64,000 bases of DNA from Undaria pinnatifida (GCA_012845835.1 JABAKD010000030.1:10639805-10703804), one strand, 5' to 3'; counted from the stretch's first letter, positions 44,690-55,319 are shown. Numbers and translations are program-made. The notes: generated from the sequence alone by a model not told the origin.

Positions 44690-44995
44690 GCTATAGAGCA
44701 GGCCTTCCTTCCTCCCTCCTTCTCCTTCTACCCCTCTCAGCTCTTCCCTCCGTCCGTCCGTATATCCGACCGTCCCTGCCTCCCTTGCTCCCCACCTCTT
44801 GCCCCCCCCCCCTCCCTCTCTATTTCCATGTCCTCCTCGCTCGCTATCTGCGCGTCCTCTCTGGCTAGCTGCCCCCATCCCTCGACCCGCCACTCCCTCC
44901 CCCCTTTCCTTCCTTCCTCCCTCCCTCCCTCCCTCCCTCCCTCCCTGTCTCCCTCAACCCCACCGTCCCTCATCTCTATCATCGCCGTCCCCTCC
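44690..44995. repeat. Pyrimidine-rich tract with (CCCT)n
   Basis: Over 300 bp of almost pure C/T on the plus strand, with seven or more CCCT units at 44917-44945. The Gly/Glu/Arg-rich minus-strand frames here are low-complexity readings and not genes. Confidence 0.9.
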
Positions 44996-46011
44996 CCTTA
45001 AAACTGAGCGAGTCGTCGGAAGCTCCCAGTTTGAGAGAGGCAAACGGGCGACTCTGTCGAGAGCGCGGTCTGCTTTCTTTCTGCCTCGCCCGGACGCACA
45101 CCTATGAATAGTGATGCTGCTGTACTACTTACTGCTGTACCGGACGCTTGACCTGATCTGACCTGCGACTTATAACCTGCAATATTACAGCGTGGCGCGG
45201 CCAGCAAAACCTCGGCCGTACGTACTAGTATGAGCAAATGGTGACGACGATGGTTTTCGTTGTTGGCTGAACTCGTCCGACCAAAAACTCATCGTTGGAA
45301 GCTCGTGGTGCGATGCGTCGGTGACACGCGGCGCATGTACGTCTTGTGAATTACACAGATGGGTCGGTGGCTCCCTTCTTGGCTGCTGGGTGATACTGCT
45401 GTCAACACAGCGACTAGTGGGTACGAGTTGTGCTCCGTATCGTCCCGCTTTTTTCTCCCATAATGACATTGTAGTGCCGCCTCGGGTGAAATGTTGAAAC
45501 CGTTGGTAGGCTCGTGGTCTTACAGAGATCAATTGATGGGTATTAGTCTATATAGATATTGTGTGATATGATTGGTGGTGTGTGGTGTCGTTCCTTGTCG
45601 TTTGCTGTTGCTCGACCGAAACGCTGGGCTGGTGTTCGATTTGCCTGTGAATCGCTCGGCCTCGCCTAGCAGCAGCAACAGAAGCAGCAGCAGCTGAAAA
45701 ACCACCTCACTTTCTGTGCGTCCGCCCTGTTCGTCTATCTCGCGATTTGCAGAGGCCCACCGAGCACAGCGACCAACATATGCTTGCTTGGTGTGGATAC
45801 CGATGACAAGGGCTCTGCTCTCGTTTTCCTAAAAATGTAACACCAGTCCCAGGTACTACTAATAATTAATCGTCAAGTACCAAGTACGTATGGTCTATGC
45901 AGTTAGTATCCACAAAAGTTGTGTCTCATCAGGATTAGGATCTTGAATTTGCAAAAAAAATCATTTTTTTCGCCCAGTAGCCCTTTTTCCGTTGAACCGA
46001 CGATGACATAT
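44996..46011. other. No supported gene
   Basis: Open frames such as 45185-45532 (-) lack domains. A CAG-rich patch lies at 45669-45695. Nothing else stands out. Confidence 0.45.
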
Positions 46012-46190
46012 GTGTTGTTGTTGTTCTGACATTAACTCGCACATAATAAAGTCCGTGGTCACAGGACAGGCTCCGGTCACTCTGGAGCTGAGGAATACCC
46101 CAGGGAAAACACACGAACAAACCAAAGGTGGTAAACGCATGTATCACAGCTGCTGATGCAATTCATGCCTCCGCCAGAAATAATAAAAAA
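46012..46190 (-). mobile_element. LINE 3' end fragment
   Basis: GTTGTTGTTGTTCTGACATT (tail) followed by GTCCGTGGTCACAGGACAGG, CTCCGGTCACTCTGGAGCTG and GCAATTCATGCCTCCGCCAG. The hairpin arm carries one change relative to the 11.6-kb copy. Confidence 0.8.
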
Positions 46191-46483
46191 ATGAAAATTT
46201 ATACGAGTATATTAAATGTGAAGATTCTGAACACGAACATGTATGTAGTCGTACGTCGTAATGAATCGAGCCACGTCTCACTTTTTCCCACTTTCTCACA
46301 AAGAAGAAAGTGCCCGTCACTTCTCACTTTCCTTTGTCTTCTTCGACAATAATACCGCATACCTGGTACATACGTTTTCGTCTTTCTTTAGTACGCGACA
46401 GCACTTGACGTACGTAGGCTTACTTCCGATTTCATTTGTTTACGTTTCTGGCGGATGCATGATGACTTGCTTCAGCTACGTTT

Positions 46484-46800
46484 TTTTTTTTTTTCGCACA
46501 CTTCTACTTTCCAGCTTCTGGACAAGCCGTGGTCACAGGTGTCGTCCCTTCTTCCCCCCGGTTCTTGCCTTAACTTTTTATCGCGCATAGGGTTCAGCAA
46601 TCCCACTGCTCGTCGATTTTTCATCGAGTGTTGCCAACTCACGCTCTCGCACTTCCCGCAAGTCAATTTGTGCACAAGAAAAAGCCCCCGCGAATCAATA
46701 CGAGTATGCACTTGGAGGGATTTGAGCTCACGGAACTGACCTATACCAGGCTCGAGGATGCCCGATACGCCACCGGGGGCAACCGGCTACGTATGATATA
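46484..46800 (-). mobile_element. tRNA-derived SINE, family A, copy 2
   Basis: Poly(A) tail as the T run at 46480-46495. The body contains CTTCTGGACAAGCCGTGGTC and GGGTTCAGCAATCCCACTGC. The head has GGATTTGAGCTCACGGAAC (box B altered) and CCACCGGGGGCAACCGG. Otherwise close to 10005-10365. Confidence 0.8.
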
Positions 46801-47040
46801 CCAGGTACCTGTATGCGTGTACCACCTTTGTAACTGCATACCGACTGCTGTGTACGACCTTTGTAACTGCATACCGACTGTGTACGACTTTTTTTTTTTT
46901 TCTTTTTTTGATCCCACCTTCTGCATATCTGGGTAAACGACCTTTGTAACTAACTACCGGTAGTTACAAAGGTGTTACACGCATACCGGTATATCATACG
47001 TAGCCGGTCGCCCCGCCCCCGGTGGCGTATCAGGGCTTGG
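46755..47040. repeat. Inverted repeat joining two SINE heads
   Basis: GGCAACCGGCTACGTATGAT...GCGTGTACCACCTTTGTAAC (46778-46838) is mirrored by GTTACAAAGGTGTTACACGC...ATCATACGTAGCCGGTCGCC (46961-47011). Between them lie two tandem CCTTTGTAACTGCATACCGA units and a T run. A local palindrome CCTTTGTAACTA/TAGTTACAAAGG sits at 46941-46972. Confidence 0.75.
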
Positions 47041-47041
47041 T

Positions 47042-47160
47042 TTTTGCCTGGGTTATTCTTCCACTCCAGAGTTACTGGAGCCTCTCCTGTGACCACGGAC
47101 TTGATTATGCGAGATAATGTGTGAACAATGACAACAACAACAACGATAGAGGCCAGGCTC
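47042..47160 (+). mobile_element. LINE 3' end fragment
   Basis: CTCCAGAGTTACTGGAGCCT, GTGACCACGGACTTGATTAT and GTGTGAACAATGACAACAAC tail. The 47161-47480 interval has no recognised feature. Confidence 0.75.
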
Positions 47161-47479
47161 TATAATTTGGCAGTTAATAATTTCAGGCTCGATTTTTTTT
47201 GACGAAAGAAAACACAGCCTCTTTTGTACCGACAAAAGTTAGGGCACACACTGCCTTACGTATTATAAATGTCTACTGAGCTACTGCGACTACCTCGCGT
47301 TCTGTTCTTGTTTCTGTTGTGTGTGGATCGCCTGCTATATCCCACTCGGGGGTAAAGTGTAAGCCGATGCTGCGGTCCTACAGCCTATGGTGATACCACC
47401 GCCGGTATGTGGTTTTTAGCCAAGTTCTAGCTGAACCTGTTTTCCTCTTTTTTTCCCTTCCTTTTCATCCCTTCTATTT

Positions 47480-47680
47480 GATAAAAAATGAAAATACACT
47501 CCAGCTGTGAGATCGAAGATTTCGTCAAAACTCATCTTTGCAAGCTGTGTGTGATACTCCGATCGCGCGCATTACGAGTTGTGTGTCCTCATTAAGGATA
47601 TAGGTCGGCGACTCCCCTTACAACTACAGTGTAGCTATCAGGGTCAACAGGGTGATTTTAGTCAGTCTGTTTTACAGTTT
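47480..47680 (+). repeat. Element D, 5' part
   Basis: Near-identical to 24228-24420 from AAAATACACTCCAGCTGTGA to CAACAGGGTGATTTTAGTCA, then breaks off before ACTATAAAAC. Two further solo boxes follow at 47745-47810 and 48225-48295 (GTCAGCTGTGAGTTCGACGA). Confidence 0.85.
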
Positions 47681-48308
47681 GTCCGCTTTTCTTCGTCCCT
47701 TTAAATTTATTGTTGTCTTAACCCTTTTTATAACTAATTTTCAAGGACGTCAGCCGTGAGTTTGACGAATTTCAGGTCGATACTCATCCTTGCAAGCTGC
47801 GTTACTTTCACCCTGCTTTCTGATTTTCCTCTTTTTGGGCACCTCTTGATTGAGAGCTGTTGAAGCGATGATGTTGATACGGACACCGCCATCGAAGACA
47901 CAGCAGCAGCAGTAAGTAGAGGACAGCTCAGGCAGCAATGCTCCTAACAATTTACCTACTACGTAGTAGTTGCATTCGGAACCCAGGTTGGGTGCTATCC
48001 CGACGCCGGCTGGGTGATGTCATTTGCTTTGTTGCTGCGTTTTCGATTGGTAGGGTTTGGTTTTTTTGGTGTTCGGTATGGTGAAGATGATGACGGGATT
48101 GGCACCACTATTGTCAGAAACGGTGCGCAGGCGATAGACATGATAGACCATGACGGACCATGCGGCGATGCGATGCTCCTGCTCCTGACAAGGCGACTTT
48201 ACCTAATTATAATTATTTGAAATTTTTTCAAGGACGTCAGCTGTGAGTTCGACGAATTAGGGGTCGATACTCATCGTACAAGCTGCGGTGTTGGTACTTG
48301 CAATGTCG

Positions 48309-48553
48309 CACGTACGTACGCGCAAGGTTTTTAGATTTGCACGTAAACTCAATATACTGACTGCCCCTGCCGACCTCGAGAGCACACCTCGAGCCTCCCA
48401 AAGGGTTGGGTTTAGGGTTGGGGTTAAGGTTAGGTCTGGGGTCGGGTTGGTCTGGGCAGCGCAACCGGCGTTTTGTGCGGACCTGCACATAGGGAGCGGA
48501 CATACATAAATCGCTATTGAGTTTACGTGCAAATCTAAAACCTTGCACGTACG
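48309..48553. mobile_element. Small MULE-like MITE
   Basis: About 245 bp with long TIRs: GCAAGGTTTTTAGATTTGCA continuing CGTAAACTCAATA (48321-48353) against the inverse of TATTGAGTTTACGTGC continuing AAATCTAAAACCTTGC. Outer direct repeats TGCAATGTCGC (48298-48308) and TGCAACGTCGC (48554-48564) have one mismatch. A 9-11 bp duplication suggests Mutator-like elements. The centre contains degenerate telomere-like GGGTTTAGGGTTGGGGTTAA. Confidence 0.7.
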
Positions 48554-48721
48554 TGCAACGTCGCGGGGGCTGCCTACTCCTACGAGAACAGTATAGTAGG
48601 GTCGCTCAAAACCCATTATCATGGTTGATGCCCCCGATGCTTGGTTAGATGTCGTCGTCTGCTGCTGTGTGTCTATATACATAGTAGTTGCTGGTTGTCA
48701 GCTGTGCTTCTGTTTTTTCAG

Positions 48722-48970
48722 GTGTTCTGGTGCTTGCTGCTGCTGATGATGATGATGACTGATGATGACGTGTGGGTCAGAAAAACAAAGCTTTATTTTT
48801 CCCCACCGCCGGAGGATGTTCTCGCGTTTGAGCTTGGGGGATATCATAAACAAAGATCCAGCAATAAAATCTCTCTGCTGTTGCATCCAAAGTCGAATAC
48901 AACAATCTTACTTGCGTTCGCTACTGCTGTATTATGGACGATCATTGTTTGCGGGTTGTCTTCGCATTAA
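48722..48970 (+). CDS. Possible exon, unrecognised
   Basis: A strong acceptor (TTCTGTTTTTTCAG|GTG) opens an 82-codon frame to TAA. It includes VRKTKLYFSPPPEDVLAFEL and a hydrophobic stretch LLAFATAVLWTIIVCGL near the end, which could be a membrane segment. A second frame is open as well. No upstream exon is established, although the frame is open from 48641. Confidence 0.25.
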   Translation: MFWCLLLLMMMMTDDDVWVRKTKLYFSPPPEDVLAFELGGYHKQRSSNKISLLLHPKSNTTILLAFATAVLWTIIVCGLSSH

Positions 48971-49126
48971 ACAAATCGGTTTTTTTCAAGTAATATTGTT
49001 TTCAAAATAAAAAATTTGAAACAATCCCTGACGCCGCCACACTCACTCCTAGAGAGGCCAAAATGAAAACAAATCGGGGCGTCGGGATTTACTCAACCAA
49101 GTACCTGAACATGTCCTCTCCTCCCC

Positions 49127-49146
49127 GTCCTATATTATAAAACTAT
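49127..49146 (+). promoter_or_regulatory. TATA-like sequence upstream of a spliced gene
   Basis: TATATTATAAAACTATATA, an AT-rich island in a C-rich context about 250 bp upstream of the first recognised coding exon at 49395. A core promoter role is only positional inference. Confidence 0.25.
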
Positions 49147-49394
49147 ATACCTAGACCTCGCCCCCCTCGGACGTCTCGCTCGGCATATCCTCCCCCCTCT
49201 CAGCCCTTCTCAGCCCGTAATTGCCGAAAAGAAAATTAGTTGCTGGGGAAAAGAACCGTCCCGAAGTTCCTTGCCTTTCTTGCTTTCCCTAGTCTCATTC
49301 TTACTTAGCTCTCATTCTCTCATCTTTACTGCTTGCTCTGATATTTTTATTTTGCTCTTTCAGCAACTTCTCTTTTGTACTTTTACTTTTGAAG

Positions 49395-52037
49395 TTGGCC
49401 AATTGCTGGCTGTTGGGAGGGAATTGCCGTTGACGGCTGCAAACAATTTGAATTAGAAATTTGCCGGATCGGCAATAACAATTTGAAGTTGAAATTTGCG
49501 AAGCGGACCAAGGCTAGTGCGGGAGGAGGCTCCGCCAACAGTGGGGGTGGTGGAGGTTCAGGATCAGGCGTGTGGAAGCTGGTCGGGCAAGAACGGGACT
49601 CAGCTTCTTCTGGCAATCCTGATTGGCCGTGCCCGAGCAAGGGTTGTGAGAGCTTCCTCATCGCACGAAATAGGAAAAACAGGAGTTCCCAGTACGCTGT
49701 CTGCGACACCTGCAGGAGTGACGAGCCTTCCACGTGCCAAGCTTTTCATAGCCTTAACAAGAAGCACTGGGGAAGCGGCGACAACCCTCGTGTGTGTGAC
49801 TGGTGTGACGCGGACACCTGTGATTCACCTTCGATCGGCGTCCCTAACGAAGGAGCTGAGAGCTTGACGAAACGTGAGTTTCATTTCTTCGTGTTGTTGG
49901 AATTTGATGTTTGCTGTCAGCTACTATACTACTGAATCTGATGATGTTGAGAGTTTCCCGTTGTCAGTGTGTTCAGCGCCGTGCGACATAGGTAAGACAC
50001 CAGATGTCAACACCCTGTATTTTCGGTAGTGCTGCGTTGAGTGTTGGCTGAGTGTGCTGCAAGTTGTGCGCAATAGACTACCAGTATGTGGTTTTGGGTG
50101 TTGGCGAACTCAAGCGAATCCTGTTTCCAATAATGATGCACATTGAAATTTACATTGTTTGACCTTGTGTGCCTGTCTGCAACGTCTGCTGTAGCATGTG
50201 TGTGCTACACCAGCGTGGTCGAACTACCACACGGTGTGGAAGCTATGCTTGGGGACGTGTAGCCTGAACAAACTCAAGTTCGCCTTGGTGGTCACGGAGG
50301 GCAGTCCCGTCGTCGGGGTAAGCATGTTGTACTAGTTGTCTACGCAGTTGTGTGCTGTGATTTCTTTTTCATGCGTACAAACACACTTTTGCATGTACGA
50401 GTACGTGTACGGGGCAGTCCCGTCATCGGGGTATAAGCGGGAATTGTACAAGTACTCAGGTCTACGAGTAGACCTATGCAGTGACGCTGTGTGATGCGAT
50501 TTCTTTTTCATACGTACAGCCAAACACACTTCATGTATGTACGAATACGAGTACGGGGCAGTCCCGTCATCGGGGTAAGCGGGTGTTGGACAAGTGGTCC
50601 ATGCAGTGACGCTTTGTGCTGTGATATAAACACACGTTTTGGATGTGCGACTACGACTACGTGGTATCTATACATGTAAGACGCAATGAAAATGGGAAAG
50701 TCTCATCACAGGGGTCGGCCAGGGTTGTAAAAATGGTCCATGCAGTGATAAATAACACAGCAGCATGATAACTCAGCACTAGTCGCAGTACACACTGGAG
50801 GTTGATATATAGCAGTAAACAGAAGCTGAAGTTAACCTGGGTGATGCTGGAGAGCAGACCCGTGATTGGGGTTAGCGAGTTGTTCATGTAGTGACGCGGT
50901 GTACTACTACTGTTACTCATTTTTCATACAACCACATGAACTCTTTGTATTACCGAGTACAAGTAGGGTGCGCAACCTCTTCAGGAATCGCAGTACACGT
51001 CGGTCGTAATAGTGTTGATAGCAGCAGTAATAGAGTAGTACCGAACAATATATACCTTAATGAGGACACACAACTCGTAATGCGCGCGATCGGAGTATCA
51101 CACACAGCTTGCAAAGATGAGTTTCGACGAAATCTTCGATCTCACAGCTGGAGTGTATTTTAATTTTTATAATATATACAGCAGGTACTGTCTCTTACCC
51201 TTCGTTGTCGGTATTCCGCCGGTAGGCCTTATATAGCAGTGTACCGGGGCTTACGCTTACCAGTTGCGACTGTGAATCCCGTTCGTTCCTGTCCCAGTGG
51301 TGGTTTCATAGGTGTTAGCAACGTTGTGGTACCAGGCAGGGCTTTGCCCATAAACGACCGCTTTCATTACAACAGTGTTAAATTGTACGACTTCCTTTCA
51401 AACTTTGGAAATCGACGACAGCTACGTGGCCTTACTATTTTGAACATTCACTGAACGCAAGGTACTCCCATCCGTTGTTGTCGTTTGCAGAAGCCCTGCG
51501 AAGCAGCCGCCGAGGGCCGCCAAGTCGACGAGGGCATAAACACGAAGTGCACCGGCGACATCAAGGTCGGTGACGTCCTGAAGAAGGCAGGCGACCACTT
51601 GCTCGATATACATCCTGCATTCCATTCCCACGGTGCCACGAGGGCGTTCGACATCGAGGTACGTTCTACTCTTATCTTGCGTCCTGTGTGTCACGAGCCG
51701 AGACATCCATGTCTCTTGCTCAAGACTAGGGGATGGCGTGCGGATATAGTCTATGAAGTGCGGCTCTTTTTCCGAGTACCAAGAGCAAGTACAACAATAC
51801 CACAACAATTACTAACAACGAAAGGAGCTCCAATAATTTGGATGGTTACGACTTCTGCTGTAGAATAGTACCAATACTTTTTTACGCATACTTATCGACG
51901 TCCTCCCGCCATGCTTCAACGTTTGTGGACAGATCCACAAGATCATCGACAAAAAACAAGAGTGCAAGGTGCTGGGTACCTCCGCTGAGGAGGAAGAGTC
52001 CAAGCAAGCCTGCATACTCCTTCGGAAGCAATGTTGA
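49395..52037 (+). CDS. Spliced gene for a Cys-rich protein, 5' end incomplete
   Basis: Exons whose phases agree: 49395-49872 (after the pyrimidine-rich acceptor ttttacttttgaag; ends AAAC|gtgagt, phase 1), an optional 24-nt exon 49968-49991, 50214-50317 (ends GTCGGG|gtaagc, phase 0), 51491-51658 (ends ATCGAG|gtacgt, phase 0) and 51933-52037 (TGA). Exon 1 encodes a Gly/Ser linker (about residues 50-65), then DWPCPSKGCESF and CDTCRSDEPSTC, spaced like a small zinc-binding unit. Exon 3 holds DIKVGDVLKKAGDHLLDIHP; exon 4 ends KQACILLRKQC. No in-frame ATG exists in exon 1, so a start exon lies upstream or the locus is a pseudogene. An alternative last exon may be 52333-52401. Family unknown. Confidence 0.5.
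50299..50890 (+). repeat. Tandem decayed copies of exon 2 and its donor site
   Basis: GGGCAGTCCCGTC(A/G)TCGGGGT-type segments at 50299, 50412 and 50556, with weaker ones near 50696 and 50852; spacing 113-156 bp. The first is the end of the functional exon. The last has a longer match, encoding KLKLTWVMLESRPVIG against KLKFALVVTEGSPVVG of the real exon, followed by GGG|gttagc. Confidence 0.75.
51070..51165 (-). repeat. Element D box within an intron
   Basis: CGATCGGAGTATCACACACA, GATGAGTTTCGACGAAATCT and CACAGCTGGAGTGTATTTTA. It lies inside the 50317-51491 intron, on the opposite strand to the gene. Confidence 0.85.
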
Positions 52038-52332
52038 CAGCACGTTCTTTATAGAACGTTAAGTTGTGGTTTATTATACCAGCATCGTTTTTCGAGAACT
52101 ATGCCTAAATGCGTGCTCTTCGTCTTTCAGGAATACAAATGTACTTCACATGTTTGCGGTGTGTGCGTTCAAGTTCCTGCTTCCAGCATGTTTTTTTTGG
52201 CACTGCGCTCCTTTACATCTTAATTTGTAGTTTTCCTGTCTCTATCCTTGACAAGCGAGTGCCTGGTGTTTATGCACTGCGATAATTTATTAGTGATGAT
52301 CGACTTAGAGAGAGCTATTAATAAGTGTACAG

Positions 52333-52401
52333 GTGCTACCTGAGAGGTGGAAGGATATGCCAAGCAAGTCCTCCGACGTGCCCATCATGGACTGGACGAA
52401 T
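52333..52401 (+). CDS. Candidate 23-codon exon downstream of the Cys-rich gene
   Basis: Framed by gtgtacag| and AAT|gtatga, phase 0 at both ends, encoding VLPERWKDMPSKSSDVPIMD. It could join in phase to a donor AAG|gtgctg inside exon 4, replacing the terminal end. There is no further exon to confirm this. Confidence 0.25.
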
Positions 52402-52544
52402 GTATGATAATAACAATCTCATAATCATAATCGTCTCTATCCTGTACCGTTGTACTATATATGGACCTCTTGGCATTTTCAAGTCGCCAGTTGCGCCATT
52501 TGTGCTTCTTTTCCGCCTTCCTACTGAATGTCCATTCCTCCTTC

Positions 52545-52595
52545 CGCAAGCGTAGCGGGCGGCGCCCAGCCGCCCGCGAGCGAAGCCCTTGTAGA
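52545..52595. repeat. GC hairpin
   Basis: GCGTAGCGGGCGGCGCCCAGCCGCCCGCGAGCGAAGC region: GCGGGCGGC pairs with GCCGCCCGC. A similar one (CCGCGGGCAGCCGATGCCGCCCGC region) is at 19892-19918. They resemble the hairpin modules inside the hAT-like elements, but without visible termini. Confidence 0.6.
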
Positions 52596-52802
52596 GATAT
52601 ATCATAACCGGTACTACCAGGTACTGCTGATGTGCTGCGGTTTATGCTCAGCAATAGTATTTATACTAAGATACTGAAAGCACTACTACTTCAGTCACCT
52701 GCTATTTCTGTTGTTGGCTCATAGTAATCGTTTTTATAACACTCTGGGAGGCGTGTGTCTTTAGCATTTCGTGCGCGATGCCCAAGTATGTATGCATGTA
52801 CA

Positions 52803-52840
52803 AGGGCTCCGCATGGGTGCCGGCATTCGCCGGCACCCAT
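52803..52840. repeat. GC hairpin repeat E, short copy
   Basis: AGGGCTCCGCATGGGTGCCG folds on CGGCACCCAT. It lacks the GGGTAGGGCAGGG end of the other copies. Confidence 0.7.
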
Positions 52841-53861
52841 CACCATCATGTATGTACGTATGTATTATGCGTCTCCTGTACCATACCTGGTATGTATGCA
52901 TATAGATATTAGGTCCCCTGCCTCTCGCCTGTGGTCTGGACTTACACATTGCTGTACAGGTGTAACATTGATTGCCGTCGGTTGACCGTTCGCGTTGCTG
53001 TTGCACTCAACGATCAACGCTAACAGAGCTAAACCTCAACGCAGTATGTTGTTGAATTTTATGATCGGTGGTGTTATGTTGCATGTACCGAGAGATCCCA
53101 CCAGGAAGTGCTTTCTGCTCGCTAACTAAAACACGAACAGCCTACGAACCGCCCCTAAGATCCGGGCGGCAAGACTGTTAGGCAAGCGAGGTATGTGTGT
53201 ATGCGCACGCACTAATTCTTGGTCGACTAGCCCGCTTTACGTTGACTCGTGGCTAGCTTGTGGCATGTCTCTTTCGAGTACACTCCCGGCCCCCTCCTCC
53301 TCCTTCCGACGCTAACACAACGTTTTTATAGTATGGCCAACTGGTTACGATCAGACCGTATCCCATGGTTTCCTCGCACGCTGTGTTGTTGTCAGTGTTT
53401 TTTGTGCGTTAATATGTGGTGTGTTATCTTCATATCAATCCAAGCCGTTCGTTGTTTCTACCCCACGACATCTATCTGATGTCACCAATCAGAGCACCCA
53501 GTGTCCGGGCGGATTGTTCACCCTGGAGAGAGAGATAAAAATTATGATGTGGTTACAGACTGAGACAGAGTAAACCACAAACAACGGCATTTTTTATCAT
53601 AATAAGAGTAAAATAAAGCAGCAAGAAAGTGAACTGCTAGCGTTCTGTTGGTGTTATTTTGACTGATGTTCTGCGACATGTCACGATGACATGTTTCTGT
53701 ACTATGTTGGTTGGGTGATATATGACGAACTTCGGACCCCGGGTCTGTGCTGAAATATTAGTACGAAAGAAGCATCACGTCGTCAGCCGCGTATAACCAC
53801 CCCGATATCATCGTATCCTAGAACGTGGGCGGGCAGGGATCTGATATTGTATTATAAAAAT
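52841..53861. other. No supported gene
   Basis: TACCTGGTA at 52884. Short open frames only (for example 53249-53479). No repeat family that I recognise until the element D copy at 53862. Confidence 0.45.
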
Positions 53862-54145
53862 AAAAATACACTTCAGAAGATTTTGTCGAAACTCATCTTT
53901 GCAAGCTGTGTGTGATACTCCGATCGCGCGTATTACGGGTTGAGTGTCCTCATTAAAGATATAGGTCGGCGACTCCCCTTGCAACTACAAGGCAGCTATC
54001 AGGGTCAACAGGGTGATTTTAGTCAGTCTGTGCGCGGAAACTACAGAACCCGTTCCTGAGGGGTACAAAATCTGACAGCCGTGGAAGGAAATGCATCAGT
54101 TTATCAAGTGAATCCTGTAAGTCGAATAACCGGTGAGGTATTATG
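53862..54145 (+). repeat. Element D, 5' part, cut by a hAT-like insertion
   Basis: AAAATACACTTCAG, GATATAGGTCGGCGACTCCC, CAGGGTCAACAGGGTGATTT and GTCGAATAACCGGTGAGG. The box lacks the AGCTGTGAGATCG part. The match stops exactly at the 8-bp duplication of the transposon at 54146. Confidence 0.85.
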
Positions 54146-55080
54146 TAGGGCTGTGAGTTGGCTGGAGTTTCCGCCTAGTTATTAGTTGGCTGGCGAAGCC
54201 AGCCAACTAACTAACTTTAGTTGACTAGTTGGCTGGCGAAGCCAGCCAACTAGTCGACTAAAGTTAGGCGAGCGAAGCGAGCCAAAAAAGCCCCCCCCGG
54301 CCGAGGGGGCCCCGCTGGAGGCGCCCCCGGAGGGCCCGCCGGAGGCGCCTCCGGAGGATCCCGCTGAAGGCGCCGCCGGAGGCAAAAATTACGCTATTCG
54401 CCTTCATTTTACACACAATAAGCATGATAAATGGGCCAAGTTTATCTCTGGTTTTGATCACGAAACAGGTATATTTCTAAAATTCGTCTCAGTTTGTCGG
54501 ATATTAAAGAGATGCCATAAACGTATATGGTACGTACATACTCGCGCAGCAGGCAGTAGCACATCACCAGTACAAACTAAAAACAGGACACAAAATAGCC
54601 TGGGATCGACACACAGCTCAGGGCGAGCATTGCTTAAACACCCGAGCCAGAGGTGCTCATCATCCAGTTGACACACTCATGAGAGAGACATACTTGTATT
54701 ATTACATTAATATTAATAGCACGTTGGGACAAAGTCCCGCCATCACAGTTGGCCGCATGAACCACAAGACCAGAGTTCTACCTTTTACCTTTTACTGTAT
54801 ACTGTATACTGTACTCGTACAAAGATGCAGAACCCGGCAAATCATCTCGCATCAAAGTGTGGATCCCTGTCCCCGTTTTCCGCCCCCTCCCCTCATGGTC
54901 ATACGCTTACGGCCGTGCACGGCATGAGAACTACGCACCCCGTACCAAACAAGCCTTCCTACAAGCAAGGAAACCCAAAACCCAAAAATAGTTGGATAGT
55001 TGGCACCGCCGCAACTAACTAACTAAACTAGCCAGCTAATAACTAGCTGGCAACTAATAGTCAGCCAACTCACAGCCCTA
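54146..55080 (+). mobile_element. hAT-like non-autonomous transposon 2, copy 2
   Basis: 935 bp. TIR TAGGGCTGTGAGTTGGCTGG at 54146 and the inverse of CAGCCAACTCACAGCCCTA at the right end. Perfect 8-bp duplication GTATTATG (54138-54145, 55081-55088). The interior matches 26360-27322 at both ends. Hairpin TTGGCTGGCGAAGCCAGCCAA occurs twice (54186-54206 and 54230-54250), and the GC block is at 54290-54383. No transposase. Confidence 0.93.
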
Positions 55081-55319
55081 GTATTATGTATTTCAAACAC
55101 AACACTACTACCCCCCGCCCCTTCAAAATCCCTGTATTCCTTTTAGACCAACTATTATAAAATAAAATTTGAGCGATTATTTCTGGCGATTATTTTTGTA
55201 GTTTTGAGGCTCCAGAAATAACTGCATCAGAAATAAGGGGCGTCCATTATGGCTTCTGACTTTTGGAAAGAGGTTTTATGTTGAATTGGTAGCTCTTGTT
55301 TTGCCGTTTGCCTTTACCG

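Noticed and set aside
44675-44982. Gly/Glu/Arg-rich minus-strand frames
   Set aside because: They read a pure pyrimidine tract with CCCT repeats.
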